Positions 15,371-24,367 of a stretch of 64,000 nucleotides of DNA are shown here, one piece after another; within the stretch, counting starts at the first letter, position 1; every line of letters begins with the position of its first letter. Location of the stretch: contig SUVR01000001.1 of the NCBI GenBank assembly GCA_015061915.1, positions 92,991 to 156,990 of the forward strand, read 5' to 3'. Both the position numbers and the translations under genes were made by a program. The notes under the pieces are model-generated. The model worked only from the letters and a program-made list of their open reading frames with translations, had not been told where the DNA came from and did not search any database. This stretch comes from Lentisphaerota bacterium. Its GTDB lineage: Bacteria > Verrucomicrobiota > Lentisphaeria > Victivallales > UBA1829.

Positions 15371-16186
15371 ATGACCTTCATGGAAATGCTCAAAAATGCG
15401 TGGAAGATCAACAACTCTCTGGTGTGCGTGGGACTTGACCCGGACCTGAAGAAAATGCCGGATTGTGTCAAGAATGAAAAGTATCCCATCTTCGCTTTCA
15501 ACAAGGCGATCATTGATGCCACCAAGGATGCCGTCTGCTCTTACAAACCCCAGGCTGCCATGTATGCCGGGATGAATGCAGATGAAGAACTGGGTATGAC
15601 TATTGATTACATCCATGAAGTTGCCCCCGCAGTGCCGGTGATCCTGGATGCCAAACGGGCGGACATCGGCAACACCACCGCCATGTACGCAAAAGAAGCG
15701 TTTGAACGGTATAACGCAGACGCGATCACGGTCAATCCCTATATGGGCATGGATGCACTCAAACCTTTTCTGGATCGTGCCGATAAGGGCGTGATCGTTC
15801 TCTGCCGTACCAGCAACGGCGGCGCAAAGGAAGTTCAGGAACTGCGTCTGGAAAGCGGCGAAATGCTTTACCAGCGGATCGCAAAACTGATCTCTCACGA
15901 CTGGAACTACAATGGCAATACCATGCTGGTCGCCGGTGCCACTTTCCCGGAAGAATTGGGCGAGATCCGCAAGATCGTCGGCGATACGCCTCTGCTTGTT
16001 CCGGGGATCGGCGCTCAGGGCGGTGACCTTGCCGGTGTGCTGAAAAACGGTTTGACTGCCGACAAGACCGGTCTGGTTATCAATTCCTCCCGCGGCATTA
16101 TTTATGCCTCCAATGGCACCGATTTCGCAGAAGCCGCAGGAAAAGCAGCGCAGGAACTCAAGGATCAGATCAACGCCCTCCGCTGA
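15371..16186 (+). CDS. pyrF: orotidine 5'-phosphate decarboxylase (long subfamily)
   Basis: Decarboxylates OMP to UMP, the final step of de novo pyrimidine synthesis. The 271 residues fit the longer OMPDC group. The catalytic Asp-Lys-Asp segment reads LDAKRADIGNT (about residue 92), and the phosphate-binding end has PGIGAQGG and NSSRGIIYAS. ATG 15371 is chosen because AAGGAAAACGATC precedes it; the in-frame ATG six codons earlier has no binding site. A strong terminator follows. The gene lies 21 nt after the GGQ protein. Confidence 0.95.
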   Translation: MTFMEMLKNAWKINNSLVCVGLDPDLKKMPDCVKNEKYPIFAFNKAIIDATKDAVCSYKPQAAMYAGMNADEELGMTIDYIHEVAPAVPVILDAKRADIGNTTAMYAKEAFERYNADAITVNPYMGMDALKPFLDRADKGVIVLCRTSNGGAKEVQELRLESGEMLYQRIAKLISHDWNYNGNTMLVAGATFPEELGEIRKIVGDTPLLVPGIGAQGGDLAGVLKNGLTADKTGLVINSSRGIIYASNGTDFAEAAGKAAQELKDQINALR

Positions 16187-16229
16187 TTTTTATACGGAAT
16201 CCGGAATTCTGCAGTTTGCAGTAAGGTAT

Positions 16230-16270
16230 GGGGAGAGTAATACGGTTCGCCGGAACTCTCCCCGTTTTTT
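16230..16270 (+). terminator. terminator after pyrF
   Basis: GGGGAGAGT and ACTCTCCCC form a 9-bp stem followed by GTTTTTT. The T-run touches the stop codon of the convergent GH78-like gene. Confidence 0.8.
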
Positions 16271-17876
16271 ATGCAGATGTGATGCCATCAGGCAGACAGA
16301 TCTTCTGTCCTTTTTTATCCGCTTCAATCGTGATCAGACCGTATGGCGTGGGAACGGTTCCGCTGATGTAATCCAATCCGCCCAACTGCGGTTTGATCTG
16401 TACCTTCCGGAAACCGGGTTCGACCGGAGTGATCCCAAGTACTTTTTCACTGAGAAATGCCACCGGTCCGCCTGCCCAGCCGTGACAGAGGCTGTGTCGC
16501 AGCCCTTTGTAACAGTATTTGCCAAAATCAGCGTGGATATCTTTTTTGCCTGCGACAGGCATGGAGTCGATCCCGAATGAGCCGTTGAGCCAATCGGTTT
16601 CAAAATCTTCCCAGAATGTGGTTGCACCTGCATCCAGCATACCGCCCCAATAGGTACGGATCAGATCCAGAGCGCCGTTCAGATCACCGGTTTCCGCCCG
16701 TGCCAGCAGAACAAAATAGCCGTAGAAAGTACTGATCCCTTTATCAGGATTCTGTTTGAAGATCGCAGTATGATCCACTCCCAACCCCAATGTTTGCATG
16801 GCGGCTGCAACTTTATTTCCATAGCAGTCCGGCGTGATCCTGCGAACCTGTTTTTCTGTATTCCGGCACAGGTCTGCCGTTCGGTTCATTCCCAATTCAT
16901 CCGCCAGGAGACTGCCGGTTTTCAATGTCCATGCCAACAACCCCTGAAGACCGGCGTGTTTGATCTCCGGCATGGCTTCGGTAGACCAATCCAGAAAACG
17001 CCATGCGGGCAGATCCTCTCTCCCGCTTTCATCCACATAACTGCACAATTGCCGGAGCAGATGATCCAGTTCGCCTTTCTGTTCTTCCAGCCATTGGCGG
17101 TTGTTCCGGTGAAGATACAATGTGTACAGGCAGAGGATCCACCAGCAGGAATAGCTGGGTGTTCCATTCATAAACTGATCCGGCTGCTTGCGGGTACGGA
17201 GAAAATCCATACTCCTTTCAATGAGATCATACTCGTTGAATACGGCAAGCATTGTACGGACTTCCGGATAAAGATCTCCCATCCAGACCAGACGGTCCCG
17301 CTTCACTCCATCGTAAATATATTCCTGACAGTTCAGATGGACGGTATAAGCACTGGTCTGCCAGATTTTGTTCAACCGTTCATCACTGCTGTGGAAAGAA
17401 CCTGCATAATCCCAATCCCGGTAAATCGCCCGGACAGCGGCGCAGAGCAGGTGCAGTTCCGGTTCTCCTTCCAGTACCTCCAGATGGGCAAAACGGAACG
17501 CAGAATCGCCGAAGGAAAACTGTCCCAGCATCGGCAGCAGAACTGTTGTCTGATGGACAGCGTGGTCGGTGGTTGGCGTTTGCAGTGTCTCCGAGACCGA
17601 TTCCCCCAGCGTGATACGCACATGAACTGCTTTCATGGAAACAGATGTAAGGCTGAATGCACCGTGCAGTTCTTTTCCAAAGTCAAAGATCACACTCCCG
17701 CCAGCGGGGATCGTACAGAATTCCGGATTAAAATGAAGATACGCCTGTGTTTCCAGTTTGCCGCAGAGGCGCTCTGCATCTTTTACATCCCCCGTATAAT
17801 GGACGATCCGGACGGGTGGTACCCAGACGCTTTTCCGTTCATCTTTTTTCATATCGGGATAGATCAGTTTGCTCAT
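16269..17876 (-). CDS. alpha-L-rhamnosidase-like glycoside hydrolase (GH78-like)
   Basis: A 535-residue protein lacking a signal peptide, so probably cytoplasmic. A beta-sandwich precedes an (alpha/alpha)6 barrel that begins near SFHSSDERLNKIWQTSAYTV. Typical GH78 segments follow: YIYDGVKRDRLVWMGDLYPE, holding acidic residues of the active site, and DWSTEAMPEIKHAG. A C-terminal beta-domain (QIKPQLGGLDYISGTVPTPYG) closes it. Start 17876 is preferred because GGAGA lies 9 nt upstream; another ATG at 17882 overlaps the GH20-like stop but is too close to it. With the GH20-like enzyme it probably degrades an imported glycan. Confidence 0.82.
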   Translation of the reverse strand: MSKLIYPDMKKDERKSVWVPPVRIVHYTGDVKDAERLCGKLETQAYLHFNPEFCTIPAGGSVIFDFGKELHGAFSLTSVSMKAVHVRITLGESVSETLQTPTTDHAVHQTTVLLPMLGQFSFGDSAFRFAHLEVLEGEPELHLLCAAVRAIYRDWDYAGSFHSSDERLNKIWQTSAYTVHLNCQEYIYDGVKRDRLVWMGDLYPEVRTMLAVFNEYDLIERSMDFLRTRKQPDQFMNGTPSYSCWWILCLYTLYLHRNNRQWLEEQKGELDHLLRQLCSYVDESGREDLPAWRFLDWSTEAMPEIKHAGLQGLLAWTLKTGSLLADELGMNRTADLCRNTEKQVRRITPDCYGNKVAAAMQTLGLGVDHTAIFKQNPDKGISTFYGYFVLLARAETGDLNGALDLIRTYWGGMLDAGATTFWEDFETDWLNGSFGIDSMPVAGKKDIHADFGKYCYKGLRHSLCHGWAGGPVAFLSEKVLGITPVEPGFRKVQIKPQLGGLDYISGTVPTPYGLITIEADKKGQKICLPDGITSA

Positions 17877-17878
17877 CC

Positions 17879-19768
17879 TCATTCTCCGTTTTTATATTCT
17901 TTTTTCTCTGCAGGTGACCAGAGGGTCTGTTCTCTTCCTTTGTGACGGAACAATTTGACATTCACATCGCCTTTTACCACGCCGTCATTCCGGAATTCTG
18001 CATAGGTCAGCACTGTTCCGGGCGCCGGGTTGGGATAAGTGCATTGGTACCATGCGATCCCATCTGTGACCGTTGGCAGGGTTTCGCAGGTGGTCTCCCA
18101 GAATCGTGCATCAACCTGATAGCTGTCGCAGATATAATCCGGGTCATCGATCCGTTTGCCGTGAGACTTCATGGAGCCGATATTGGAACCGGAAATCACA
18201 GGCAGGGCATATTCTTTTCCCGTCTCATCTTTTACGATGTGATGCCCGATCAGAAAACGGCGTTCATCAATGTAATTGCCATCCACAAAATGCTGGTGGG
18301 GCAGGTCGGCAGTGGTGTTGTGGATGATTGTGATCACATCCTCCGGCTCCCGGAGATGCCGCAGCTGATAGAGATCCCTTTTGCTCCAGTCGGCTGTGAT
18401 CCGGTGGTCTTCCGAATCCAGATCCTGTGACCAGGTGAGGGCAAAGGCGTATGCCATCTGGAACAGGATGTTGTTCCGTTGGAAGGTACGGAAATCGGCG
18501 TCGCCCCAGTTGCTGATGATATACCCTTTGCTTTGTGCCATGCGCTTGTTGAAATCCGGCATGATCTCCGGAGCAAAATTGCCGAACGTGAACGGAAAAT
18601 CATGCTGGATATATTCCTGCTCAAAAGTGCGGTCGATCGACCAGTACCAGTGGAGGATCTCCAAGTCTTTCGGGACAAGATCAATGGCGGGGAAGGTGGC
18701 GGGAATATGCTGCCCGCTTGGCAGATTCCGGTCGGATCCGCCGATGGCAACGCCATCCAGAAAGTGGGAATCCAACAGTTTTTCGCCCCAGATCATCGTC
18801 TTGACTCCTCTGTTCCGGAGATGATTTGCAATGCGGGTAATATCATCTGCAAAAATCTGCGGGGCGGATTTCTTACAGCACTTGGGACAGAGCCCGATGG
18901 AGTAGTATTCATCGTGTCCGATATTGATGATCCGGGGATTGAATAAATCGATCACTTCATCAAACAGATCAAAAATGAGTTTATAATAATTTTCATTGGC
19001 AGGGCAGCAGGTGTCGGGATAGGGATCATCAGTCCGCTCTGCCAGTTCAGGATGACGGGTAAGCAGGTAGTCACAGTGGGAAAGAGTCGGCATTTCCGGT
19101 ATGATCTCCATACAGCGTTCGCGGCAGTAGTCGATCAGCTCTTTCATCTGCTCCTGTGTCAGGACCTTACCCCTGCCGTTTGCTGTATGGATGGAGTTTT
19201 TCTCAAAGTTGAACTGATGGCGGATCTCATTCGTTTTTCCGGGGTATTCGTTCATAAATTCTGAATATTCCAGCCAGCCTTCATTGATTTCCGGATGAGA
19301 CTTGTATTCCAATGCTCCGCCCAGTTCGATCATAATGGTGTTGATGTGATACCGTGCGGCAATATCGATCATGTGTTTCCACTCATCCATAAAACGGGGT
19401 ACCGGTTCCGGCAGGTAGACTTTGATCCCGCGGCAGCGGGCTTTTGACTGCATTGTTGCTGTGCCGGCAGGCAGAAAACGGGCTTCACACAGGCGGATCA
19501 GAGTCTGTAACCCGAACCAGAGATTGTCGGTATCGCGGGCAGAAATGCGGATAACGGCGGGCGAAAGTTCCAGTTTATACGAGTCTTGACAGATCGCCTC
19601 ATCCAGTGTGAAATCAATCTTACAAAGGGAACTTTCCGGTGTGCAGAATTCTTTCAGTGTATTTTGCAGCAGTTCAAGCCGAACCCCTTTCAGACCGAGG
19701 ATCGGGGAAGCTGGAGAAGGTACCGGAAATTTGCCGGCAGAACCAGAGAAAAACGGAATTTGCAGCAT
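17879..19768 (-). CDS. GH20-like beta-N-acetylhexosaminidase family protein
   Basis: A 629-residue protein. Residues 1-110 resemble the alpha/beta domain that precedes GH20 enzymes (DNLWFGLQTLIRLCE). A TIM barrel follows, starting CRGIKVYLPEPVP, with IIPEMPTLSHCDY and the catalytic Asp-Glu pair in INIGHDEYYSIG (about residue 285). In GH20 the Glu is the acid/base and Asp positions the substrate acetamido group. A beta-rich C-terminal region ends the protein. No signal peptide is seen, so it acts in the cytoplasm or on imported oligosaccharides. The next gene begins at its stop. Confidence 0.8.
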   Translation of the reverse strand: MLQIPFFSGSAGKFPVPSPASPILGLKGVRLELLQNTLKEFCTPESSLCKIDFTLDEAICQDSYKLELSPAVIRISARDTDNLWFGLQTLIRLCEARFLPAGTATMQSKARCRGIKVYLPEPVPRFMDEWKHMIDIAARYHINTIMIELGGALEYKSHPEINEGWLEYSEFMNEYPGKTNEIRHQFNFEKNSIHTANGRGKVLTQEQMKELIDYCRERCMEIIPEMPTLSHCDYLLTRHPELAERTDDPYPDTCCPANENYYKLIFDLFDEVIDLFNPRIINIGHDEYYSIGLCPKCCKKSAPQIFADDITRIANHLRNRGVKTMIWGEKLLDSHFLDGVAIGGSDRNLPSGQHIPATFPAIDLVPKDLEILHWYWSIDRTFEQEYIQHDFPFTFGNFAPEIMPDFNKRMAQSKGYIISNWGDADFRTFQRNNILFQMAYAFALTWSQDLDSEDHRITADWSKRDLYQLRHLREPEDVITIIHNTTADLPHQHFVDGNYIDERRFLIGHHIVKDETGKEYALPVISGSNIGSMKSHGKRIDDPDYICDSYQVDARFWETTCETLPTVTDGIAWYQCTYPNPAPGTVLTYAEFRNDGVVKGDVNVKLFRHKGREQTLWSPAEKKEYKNGE

Positions 19769-19785
19769 GACAAAATCCTTTCTGT

Positions 19786-20871
19786 TTACAGTTGTTCTTT
19801 CCGTTGAAAATAGCGGGGGGAATCGCCCCGTTGGTCCCAGATGATCTCTTCACCGATGGCACGGATGGATGCCTGCAGTTTCTGCCGGGTTTCATCCGAG
19901 TTTTCATCCAGAGAGGGTTTGCCCGTGTACAGCTGATAGTTCGCCCGGTATTGTGTATCGGTTACATTGGGCATAATGACGTTTGCACCGGCGAGAAGCC
20001 CCCGTTCCCGCCCGTCAGGGGCAAGTGTTTGTAAAGCTGTGGTTGCGGCGATATTCACATTATGCAGATAAAGACGGGTAACAGCGATCATACGCAAGCC
20101 AAGATCCAGTTGTTTCTGCCGGAAATCCAATGTGTCAGCAAAGTCTTTCCCCATCGGTGTTTCCGGGTGAGGCAGCCAGGGACCCATCCCGATCATATCC
20201 AGATCTTTTTCCGCAAAGAAAAGAATGTTGTTTGCCAGATCTGTTTCCGTCTGACCGGGTAAGCCGATCATAACCCCGCTGCCCACCTGATAATCCAGCT
20301 TCCGGAGCAGATCAAGACAGGCGGACCGACGGGCGTAATCGTGTCCTGCCGGATGCAGTTTTGCGTAGAGGTGCGGATTGCTTTCTTCGATCCGCAACAG
20401 GTAACGGTGGGCTCCAGCCTCCCGCCAGCGGCGATAAACTTCTTCTGTCTGCTCGCCGAGAGAGAGCGTTACACCCAGTTTTCCGCCGGAAAAATCCCGG
20501 ATCCGGAGCAGGATCCTTTCGATCAGGGCAGTGTGGGCTTCCGATTCGATCTCACCGGATTGGATGGCGATGGAGCCGTAGCGGGCATCATACGCCCATT
20601 TTGCCATACGGATAACAGAATCTTCATCCAGTTGGAAACGTGCAGTATTGCAGTTGCTTTTCCGGATCCCGCAGTAGAGACAATCCTTACTGCAGAGATT
20701 CCCCATCTCGATCAGACCGCGCAAACTGACCCGTTTTCCGATCGTACGGAGTTTGACTTCGTACGCAGCACGGAATAGTTCCTCCGGCTCCGTACAGAGC
20801 AGGAGGCTGGTCAGTTCCTCCCGGTTCAGCGCACGGGGGGAACTTTTTGCTTTTTTCAGCAGGGCGTTCAC
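19786..20871 (-). CDS. hydE: [FeFe]-hydrogenase H-cluster radical SAM maturase HydE
   Basis: HydE is thought to act on an Fe(CO)2(CN)(Cys) precursor made by HydG during H-cluster assembly. The 361 residues carry the radical-SAM motif CSKDCLYCG (about residues 59-67) and HydE features such as RYLLRIEESNPHLYAKLHP, GSGVMIGLPGQT and IGMGPWLPHPETPM. BioB and PylB are related but lack this combination. It overlaps the YhcH-like gene by 4 nt and is followed 18 nt on by the GH20-like gene, an unusual setting far from hydG at 0.6-2 kb. Confidence 0.92.
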   Translation of the reverse strand: MNALLKKAKSSPRALNREELTSLLLCTEPEELFRAAYEVKLRTIGKRVSLRGLIEMGNLCSKDCLYCGIRKSNCNTARFQLDEDSVIRMAKWAYDARYGSIAIQSGEIESEAHTALIERILLRIRDFSGGKLGVTLSLGEQTEEVYRRWREAGAHRYLLRIEESNPHLYAKLHPAGHDYARRSACLDLLRKLDYQVGSGVMIGLPGQTETDLANNILFFAEKDLDMIGMGPWLPHPETPMGKDFADTLDFRQKQLDLGLRMIAVTRLYLHNVNIAATTALQTLAPDGRERGLLAGANVIMPNVTDTQYRANYQLYTGKPSLDENSDETRQKLQASIRAIGEEIIWDQRGDSPRYFQRKEQL

Positions 20872-21341
20872 AGGGTATCCGCTGCGATCTTCACGCAGAC
20901 TTTCCGGACGGAGGAGGGACCTGCCGCTGCAGACTGGACTTTACCCCAGTGAGCATCACCGGGGAAGAAGACAGCAAACATTCCGGGTTTCATTTCCAGA
21001 CGGGCAAGCTCCGTCTTTTCCGGGATCTGCAGAAAAGCAGCGTCATTTTCCGGATTATACGGTGTTTCTTCCGGGATCGTTTCCCCGCAGGGGGTCCAGG
21101 CGAGAACTTCTGTGCCGGAGATCGTGTACTGGATATCGATATATTTCCGGTGTACTTCCAGTTTTGGCGGTTCGCCCGGAACTGTGTCATAGCTCTGGAC
21201 CATAGCATAGACTTTGCGTCCATCCAGTTCGTAGGTGCCGTCCGGAGTGGTGTCGGTCAGTTGTTCCAGAAAAGCGAATGCCTTGTCGAAAGAATCAGCG
21301 AGTGTGACTTTCTTCCGGTTTTTGATGTGATCACAGATCAT
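20868..21341 (-). CDS. YhcH/YjgK/YiaL-family protein
   Basis: A 157-residue single-domain cupin-like beta-barrel protein. Family landmarks are EVHRKYIDIQYTISGTEVL in the middle and PGMFAVFFPGDAHWG near the end, with conserved His and Glu that bind a metal. Members are found in sialic-acid (NanQ) and sugar operons, where NanQ acts as a sugar anomerase; EbgC is a relative. The setting with GH20-like and GH78-like enzymes fits sugar handling. Start 21341 has GGAAG just upstream and follows the YchJ-like stop; a longer reading frame start lies inside that gene. Confidence 0.85.
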   Translation of the reverse strand: MICDHIKNRKKVTLADSFDKAFAFLEQLTDTTPDGTYELDGRKVYAMVQSYDTVPGEPPKLEVHRKYIDIQYTISGTEVLAWTPCGETIPEETPYNPENDAAFLQIPEKTELARLEMKPGMFAVFFPGDAHWGKVQSAAAGPSSVRKVCVKIAADTL

Positions 21342-21343
21342 AA

Positions 21344-21838
21344 TTACTTCCCGCAGCATTTTTTGAATTTTTTGCCGGAACCGCAGGGGCAGGGATCGTT
21401 TCTGCCGATTTTGGGTTCCACGCGAATGAAGGGGTGCTGGGCAACGAGCTGACCATCGTAGAAGAACCAGTCGTCCTTGACTTTCTTGAATTCCGCCAGT
21501 TCATGGTGTTCCAGTTTTACGCCCCGGTCGGCATAAGTTGCAATGAATTCAACATAACCGGTGTCCGCTTTTTCGGGATCGTCGGCGGTCTTGATGATTT
21601 CCAGACCGAGCCAATCGGATTTTTTTGACCAGTTTTCGATTTCGCCGCGATCGTTTTCTTCCCGTTTTTCCTTGTGCGTGGAATCAATGATGAAGTCGAT
21701 TTCTGTTTTTGCGTATGCAGAGTAGCGGGCGCGCATGAGTTCTTCCGGCGTGGCTGCTTTGCGTTCTCCGGCGATGACCGGTTTGCAGCATTCTTCATAG
21801 TTTTTTCCGGAACAGCACGGGCAGAGATTTTCGTTCAT
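21344..21838 (-). CDS. YchJ/UPF0225-family SEC-C protein
   Basis: A 164-residue protein with a cysteine cluster at each end: [13 protein letters not shown] at the N-terminus and the SEC-C motif [15 protein letters not shown] at the C-terminus. Both resemble the zinc-binding motif of SecA's tail. Between them is an NTF2-like fold ([15 protein letters not shown]). This is the YchJ layout; the function of the family is not established. It is the first gene of the minus-strand operon ending with the GH78-like gene. Confidence 0.88.
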   Translation of the reverse strand: MNENLCPCCSGKNYEECCKPVIAGERKAATPEELMRARYSAYAKTEIDFIIDSTHKEKREENDRGEIENWSKKSDWLGLEIIKTADDPEKADTGYVEFIATYADRGVKLEHHELAEFKKVKDDWFFYDGQLVAQHPFIRVEPKIGRNDPCPCGSGKKFKKCCGK

Positions 21839-21937
21839 TTTTCTGTTTCTCCTTCAAATACAGTTGTAATTTAGCATGAATTGAAATGTAATTTGAGTAT
21901 AATACGCTATTTTTTTAAAAAATCAAATAAAGTTTGG

Positions 21938-21966
21938 TTGCAAAGCGCATAATTTTGTGTTATAAT
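21938..21966 (+). promoter_or_regulatory. promoter of the pseudopilin genes
   Basis: TTGCAA, 17 nt, TATAAT with TGT just before the -10 (extended -10). It is 43 nt before the first pseudopilin start. Confidence 0.7.
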
Positions 21967-22009
21967 ACCGGAGCGGAAAAAGAAAACACCAGTTGAGAAA
22001 GGATTTTTT

Positions 22010-22642
22010 ATGAAAAAACAGCGCAGAAAACGCAACTGTTTTACTTTGGTCGAATTGATGATGGTGCTTGTTGTGATCCTGATCCTTGTATCTGTCGGGA
22101 TCCTGGTGGCACCTTTGATTACACGGCAGGCATCCGAAGCAAAAACAAAGGCTTTGATGAGTATGATCGAAAATGCGATCGAAGAATACAAAAACTCCAA
22201 CCTGAATGGCGGTAATTATCCCGTTTCCCCGGATATGTATGACAGCGCATATAAGACGCAATATACGCCGTTCTTTATTGATGATTATGACATCACAGAT
22301 CGTAATGAGGAAAGTACCGGTAACATCAAAAATAATATGATCCAGTTTTTTGAGATCGAACAGCTGAAGAGCAACTTGGCTTATGACCCCAAAGTTGACT
22401 TGCAGTATGTAACGGACGGTTTCGGTATGCCTTTCCTTTATATGGCACCCGGTTACCGCATGAACGGAAGTTATGACCTGATCTCCACCGGGGCAAATAT
22501 GCTGCCGGGTAACGGCGAAGGTAAGAAAAAGCCTGATACCCGCTGGCAGGAAGGGCGTATTTCAGTGGAAGACAAGCGGGAAACAAAGTATTCCGAACAG
22601 CTTGGCGAAGGGGATGACCTCGCCAATTTCAAAGCCCGGTAA
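22010..22642 (+). CDS. type II secretion/pilin-like prepilin protein (pseudopilin 1)
   Basis: A 210-residue protein with a short basic leader, then FTLVELMMVLVVILILVSVG, the class III prepilin cleavage and membrane-helix segment with Glu+5. The residue before the predicted cleavage is Cys (RNCFTLVE), not the usual Gly. The remaining part contains an alpha helix (KTKALMSMIENAIEEYKNS) and a polar C-terminal domain with DPKVDLQYVTDGFGMPFLYM, as in GspG-like major pseudopilins. No prepilin peptidase, GspE or GspF gene is nearby. Confidence 0.85.
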   Translation: MKKQRRKRNCFTLVELMMVLVVILILVSVGILVAPLITRQASEAKTKALMSMIENAIEEYKNSNLNGGNYPVSPDMYDSAYKTQYTPFFIDDYDITDRNEESTGNIKNNMIQFFEIEQLKSNLAYDPKVDLQYVTDGFGMPFLYMAPGYRMNGSYDLISTGANMLPGNGEGKKKPDTRWQEGRISVEDKRETKYSEQLGEGDDLANFKAR

Positions 22643-22700
22643 TTCAGTCTTGACAGCAACTTGAAAGATAAACATATATACAATATACAGGAGAAACAAA

Positions 22701-23318
22701 ATGAAGCAGAAAAAAACGTTTACTCTCATTGAAATCCTGACCGTCATTGCGGTCATCGGGATCCTTGCCGGTTTGATCTTCCCTGCTTTGCTGGCAGTGC
22801 AGAACAACAGCCGCCGTACAAAAACAGAAACGATCCTTACCGGTGTCAATACTGCGATCCGCGTATTCAAGGGAGACTACAATATGCTGCCGACCATCGG
22901 TGGTACGATCCCCGTGCGTGTCGGCGCCTGGGGCGGTAACATCGACCGGATCAAACCCACGGAAGAATATTATACTTTCTTTGATATTCTGACTTATAAA
23001 GATCACTCGAAGAACGGCTCCAGCGCCAGTCAGGTTTCTGACGCTGTAAAGGATGTCAACACAAAAGCAAAACAGTATCTTGACCCGCCGCCGAACTACT
23101 TTAAGAAAGATGATAACCTCAACAGCGTCCGTGATGCCTGGAATCGTCCGATCGTTGTGTTTCTGGATGATGATGCAGACGGAACTGTGGAAGTGGAAAG
23201 CTCCTATGCCCATGGTGATGATGTGTTCGGTGGCGACTCGGTGGCAATTTCGCTCGGAAATCAGAACACGGAACGTTTCGATAAGGCAGATAAGGCAGCC
23301 TTTATCACGATCAAGTAA
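22701..23318 (+). CDS. type II secretion/pilin-like prepilin protein (pseudopilin 2)
   Basis: A 205-residue relative of the preceding gene. The N-terminus MKQKKTFTLIEILTVIAVIG gives a pilin helix with Glu+5; the residue before the cleavage site would be Thr. The C-terminal part has an aspartate-rich loop (FLDDDADGTVE) that may bind calcium, as in GspG. AGGAG lies 9 nt before the start. It follows 58 nt after pseudopilin 1 and is likely co-transcribed with it and with the downstream isomerase-like gene. Confidence 0.85.
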   Translation: MKQKKTFTLIEILTVIAVIGILAGLIFPALLAVQNNSRRTKTETILTGVNTAIRVFKGDYNMLPTIGGTIPVRVGAWGGNIDRIKPTEEYYTFFDILTYKDHSKNGSSASQVSDAVKDVNTKAKQYLDPPPNYFKKDDNLNSVRDAWNRPIVVFLDDDADGTVEVESSYAHGDDVFGGDSVAISLGNQNTERFDKADKAAFITIK

Positions 23319-23372
23319 GAAAAGCGCAGAAATGTGCAGATCATAAACAAGCAAGATAAGGATGATTGAAAC

Positions 23373-24239
23373 ATGATTAAGATCGGATTAAGCTCTTACA
23401 GTATGAGCCGTGCCATCAACGATGGCCGCATGGATGTATTTCAGGTAATGGATTACATTGTGGAGAACGGCGGTAAGCACATGGAGATCGTTCCCTGCGG
23501 GAAATTGATCCTGAATGGAAATAACGAACTGATCGACCAGATCGTTGCCCATGCCAAAAAGATCGGTCTGGAACTCTCCAGTTACACGATCGGTGCAAAC
23601 TTCGCCCTCGAAAACCCGGAAGATGTCCGCAAGGAGATCGACCGCGTGAAAACCGAGATTGATGTTGCTGCCCGCCTCGGTGTCAAGCGTATGCGTCATG
23701 ATGCCGGTTGGCTGCCTGCAGATCAGGCAAGCTATGCCAATTTTGAAAAGCATTTGCCCACGGTTGTCGCTGCATTCCAGGAACTGGCAGATTATGCCAA
23801 AACATTCGGCATTGTGACCAGCCTTGAAAATCACGGGTATCTTTTCCAGGGCAGTGAACGCGTGCAGCGTGTGGTCCTTGCGGTCAATCGTGAAAACTTC
23901 CGGACAACTCTGGACGTTGGTAACTTCCTGTGTGCCGATGAAGATCCGGTCATCGCAGCAATGAACAACCTGCCTTTTGCATCCTTCATCCATTTCAAGG
24001 ACTTCTATGTCCGCAAGAATCCGCCTACCGGCGAAGGCTATTTCGGCAGTCTTCACGGCAGATTCCTGCGTGGTGCAGTGACCGGCGAAGGTGATGTGGA
24101 TCTGCCTGCAATCGTCAAGCTGATCAAGAATTCCGGTTATGACGGCTTCCTCTCCATCGAATATGAAGGCGCAGAAGACTGCGTGACCGCTTGCGTCCGT
24201 GCCCTCAAGAATGTCTATGCGCTCTTTGAGCAGAACTGA
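23373..24239 (+). CDS. sugar phosphate isomerase/epimerase family protein (TIM barrel)
   Basis: A 288-residue protein of the xylose-isomerase-like TIM-barrel family (AP endonuclease 2 fold). Visible strands and metal-site residues include MEIVPCG, KRMRHDAG, VTSLENHGYL with Glu, TTLDVGNFLC with Asp, FIHFKDFY with His and FLSIEYEGAED with Glu. These are the positions that bind a divalent metal in the fold. The substrate is unknown; close relatives act on keto-sugars, inositols or hydroxypyruvate. It is 54 nt after pseudopilin 2, with a terminator immediately after it. Confidence 0.85.
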   Translation: MIKIGLSSYSMSRAINDGRMDVFQVMDYIVENGGKHMEIVPCGKLILNGNNELIDQIVAHAKKIGLELSSYTIGANFALENPEDVRKEIDRVKTEIDVAARLGVKRMRHDAGWLPADQASYANFEKHLPTVVAAFQELADYAKTFGIVTSLENHGYLFQGSERVQRVVLAVNRENFRTTLDVGNFLCADEDPVIAAMNNLPFASFIHFKDFYVRKNPPTGEGYFGSLHGRFLRGAVTGEGDVDLPAIVKLIKNSGYDGFLSIEYEGAEDCVTACVRALKNVYALFEQN

Positions 24240-24267
24240 CAGCACCCGCTGATTTCAGCTGATACAA

Positions 24268-24310
24268 AAAAAGAAAGCAGCATTCCGGCGAGCCGGAGTG
24301 CTGCTTTTTT
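24268..24310. terminator. bidirectional terminator between isomerase and sigma factor genes
   Basis: AGCAGCATTCCGGC and GCCGGAGTGCTGCT form a 14-bp stem with one mismatch. A T-run follows on the plus strand and an A-run precedes it, so it serves both convergent genes. Confidence 0.85.
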
Positions 24311-24367
24311 GTGCTTTTTTCATTCGTGTTGCGGAAGTCTGCACGGACGGCAGTTCCGTATTGTTGT

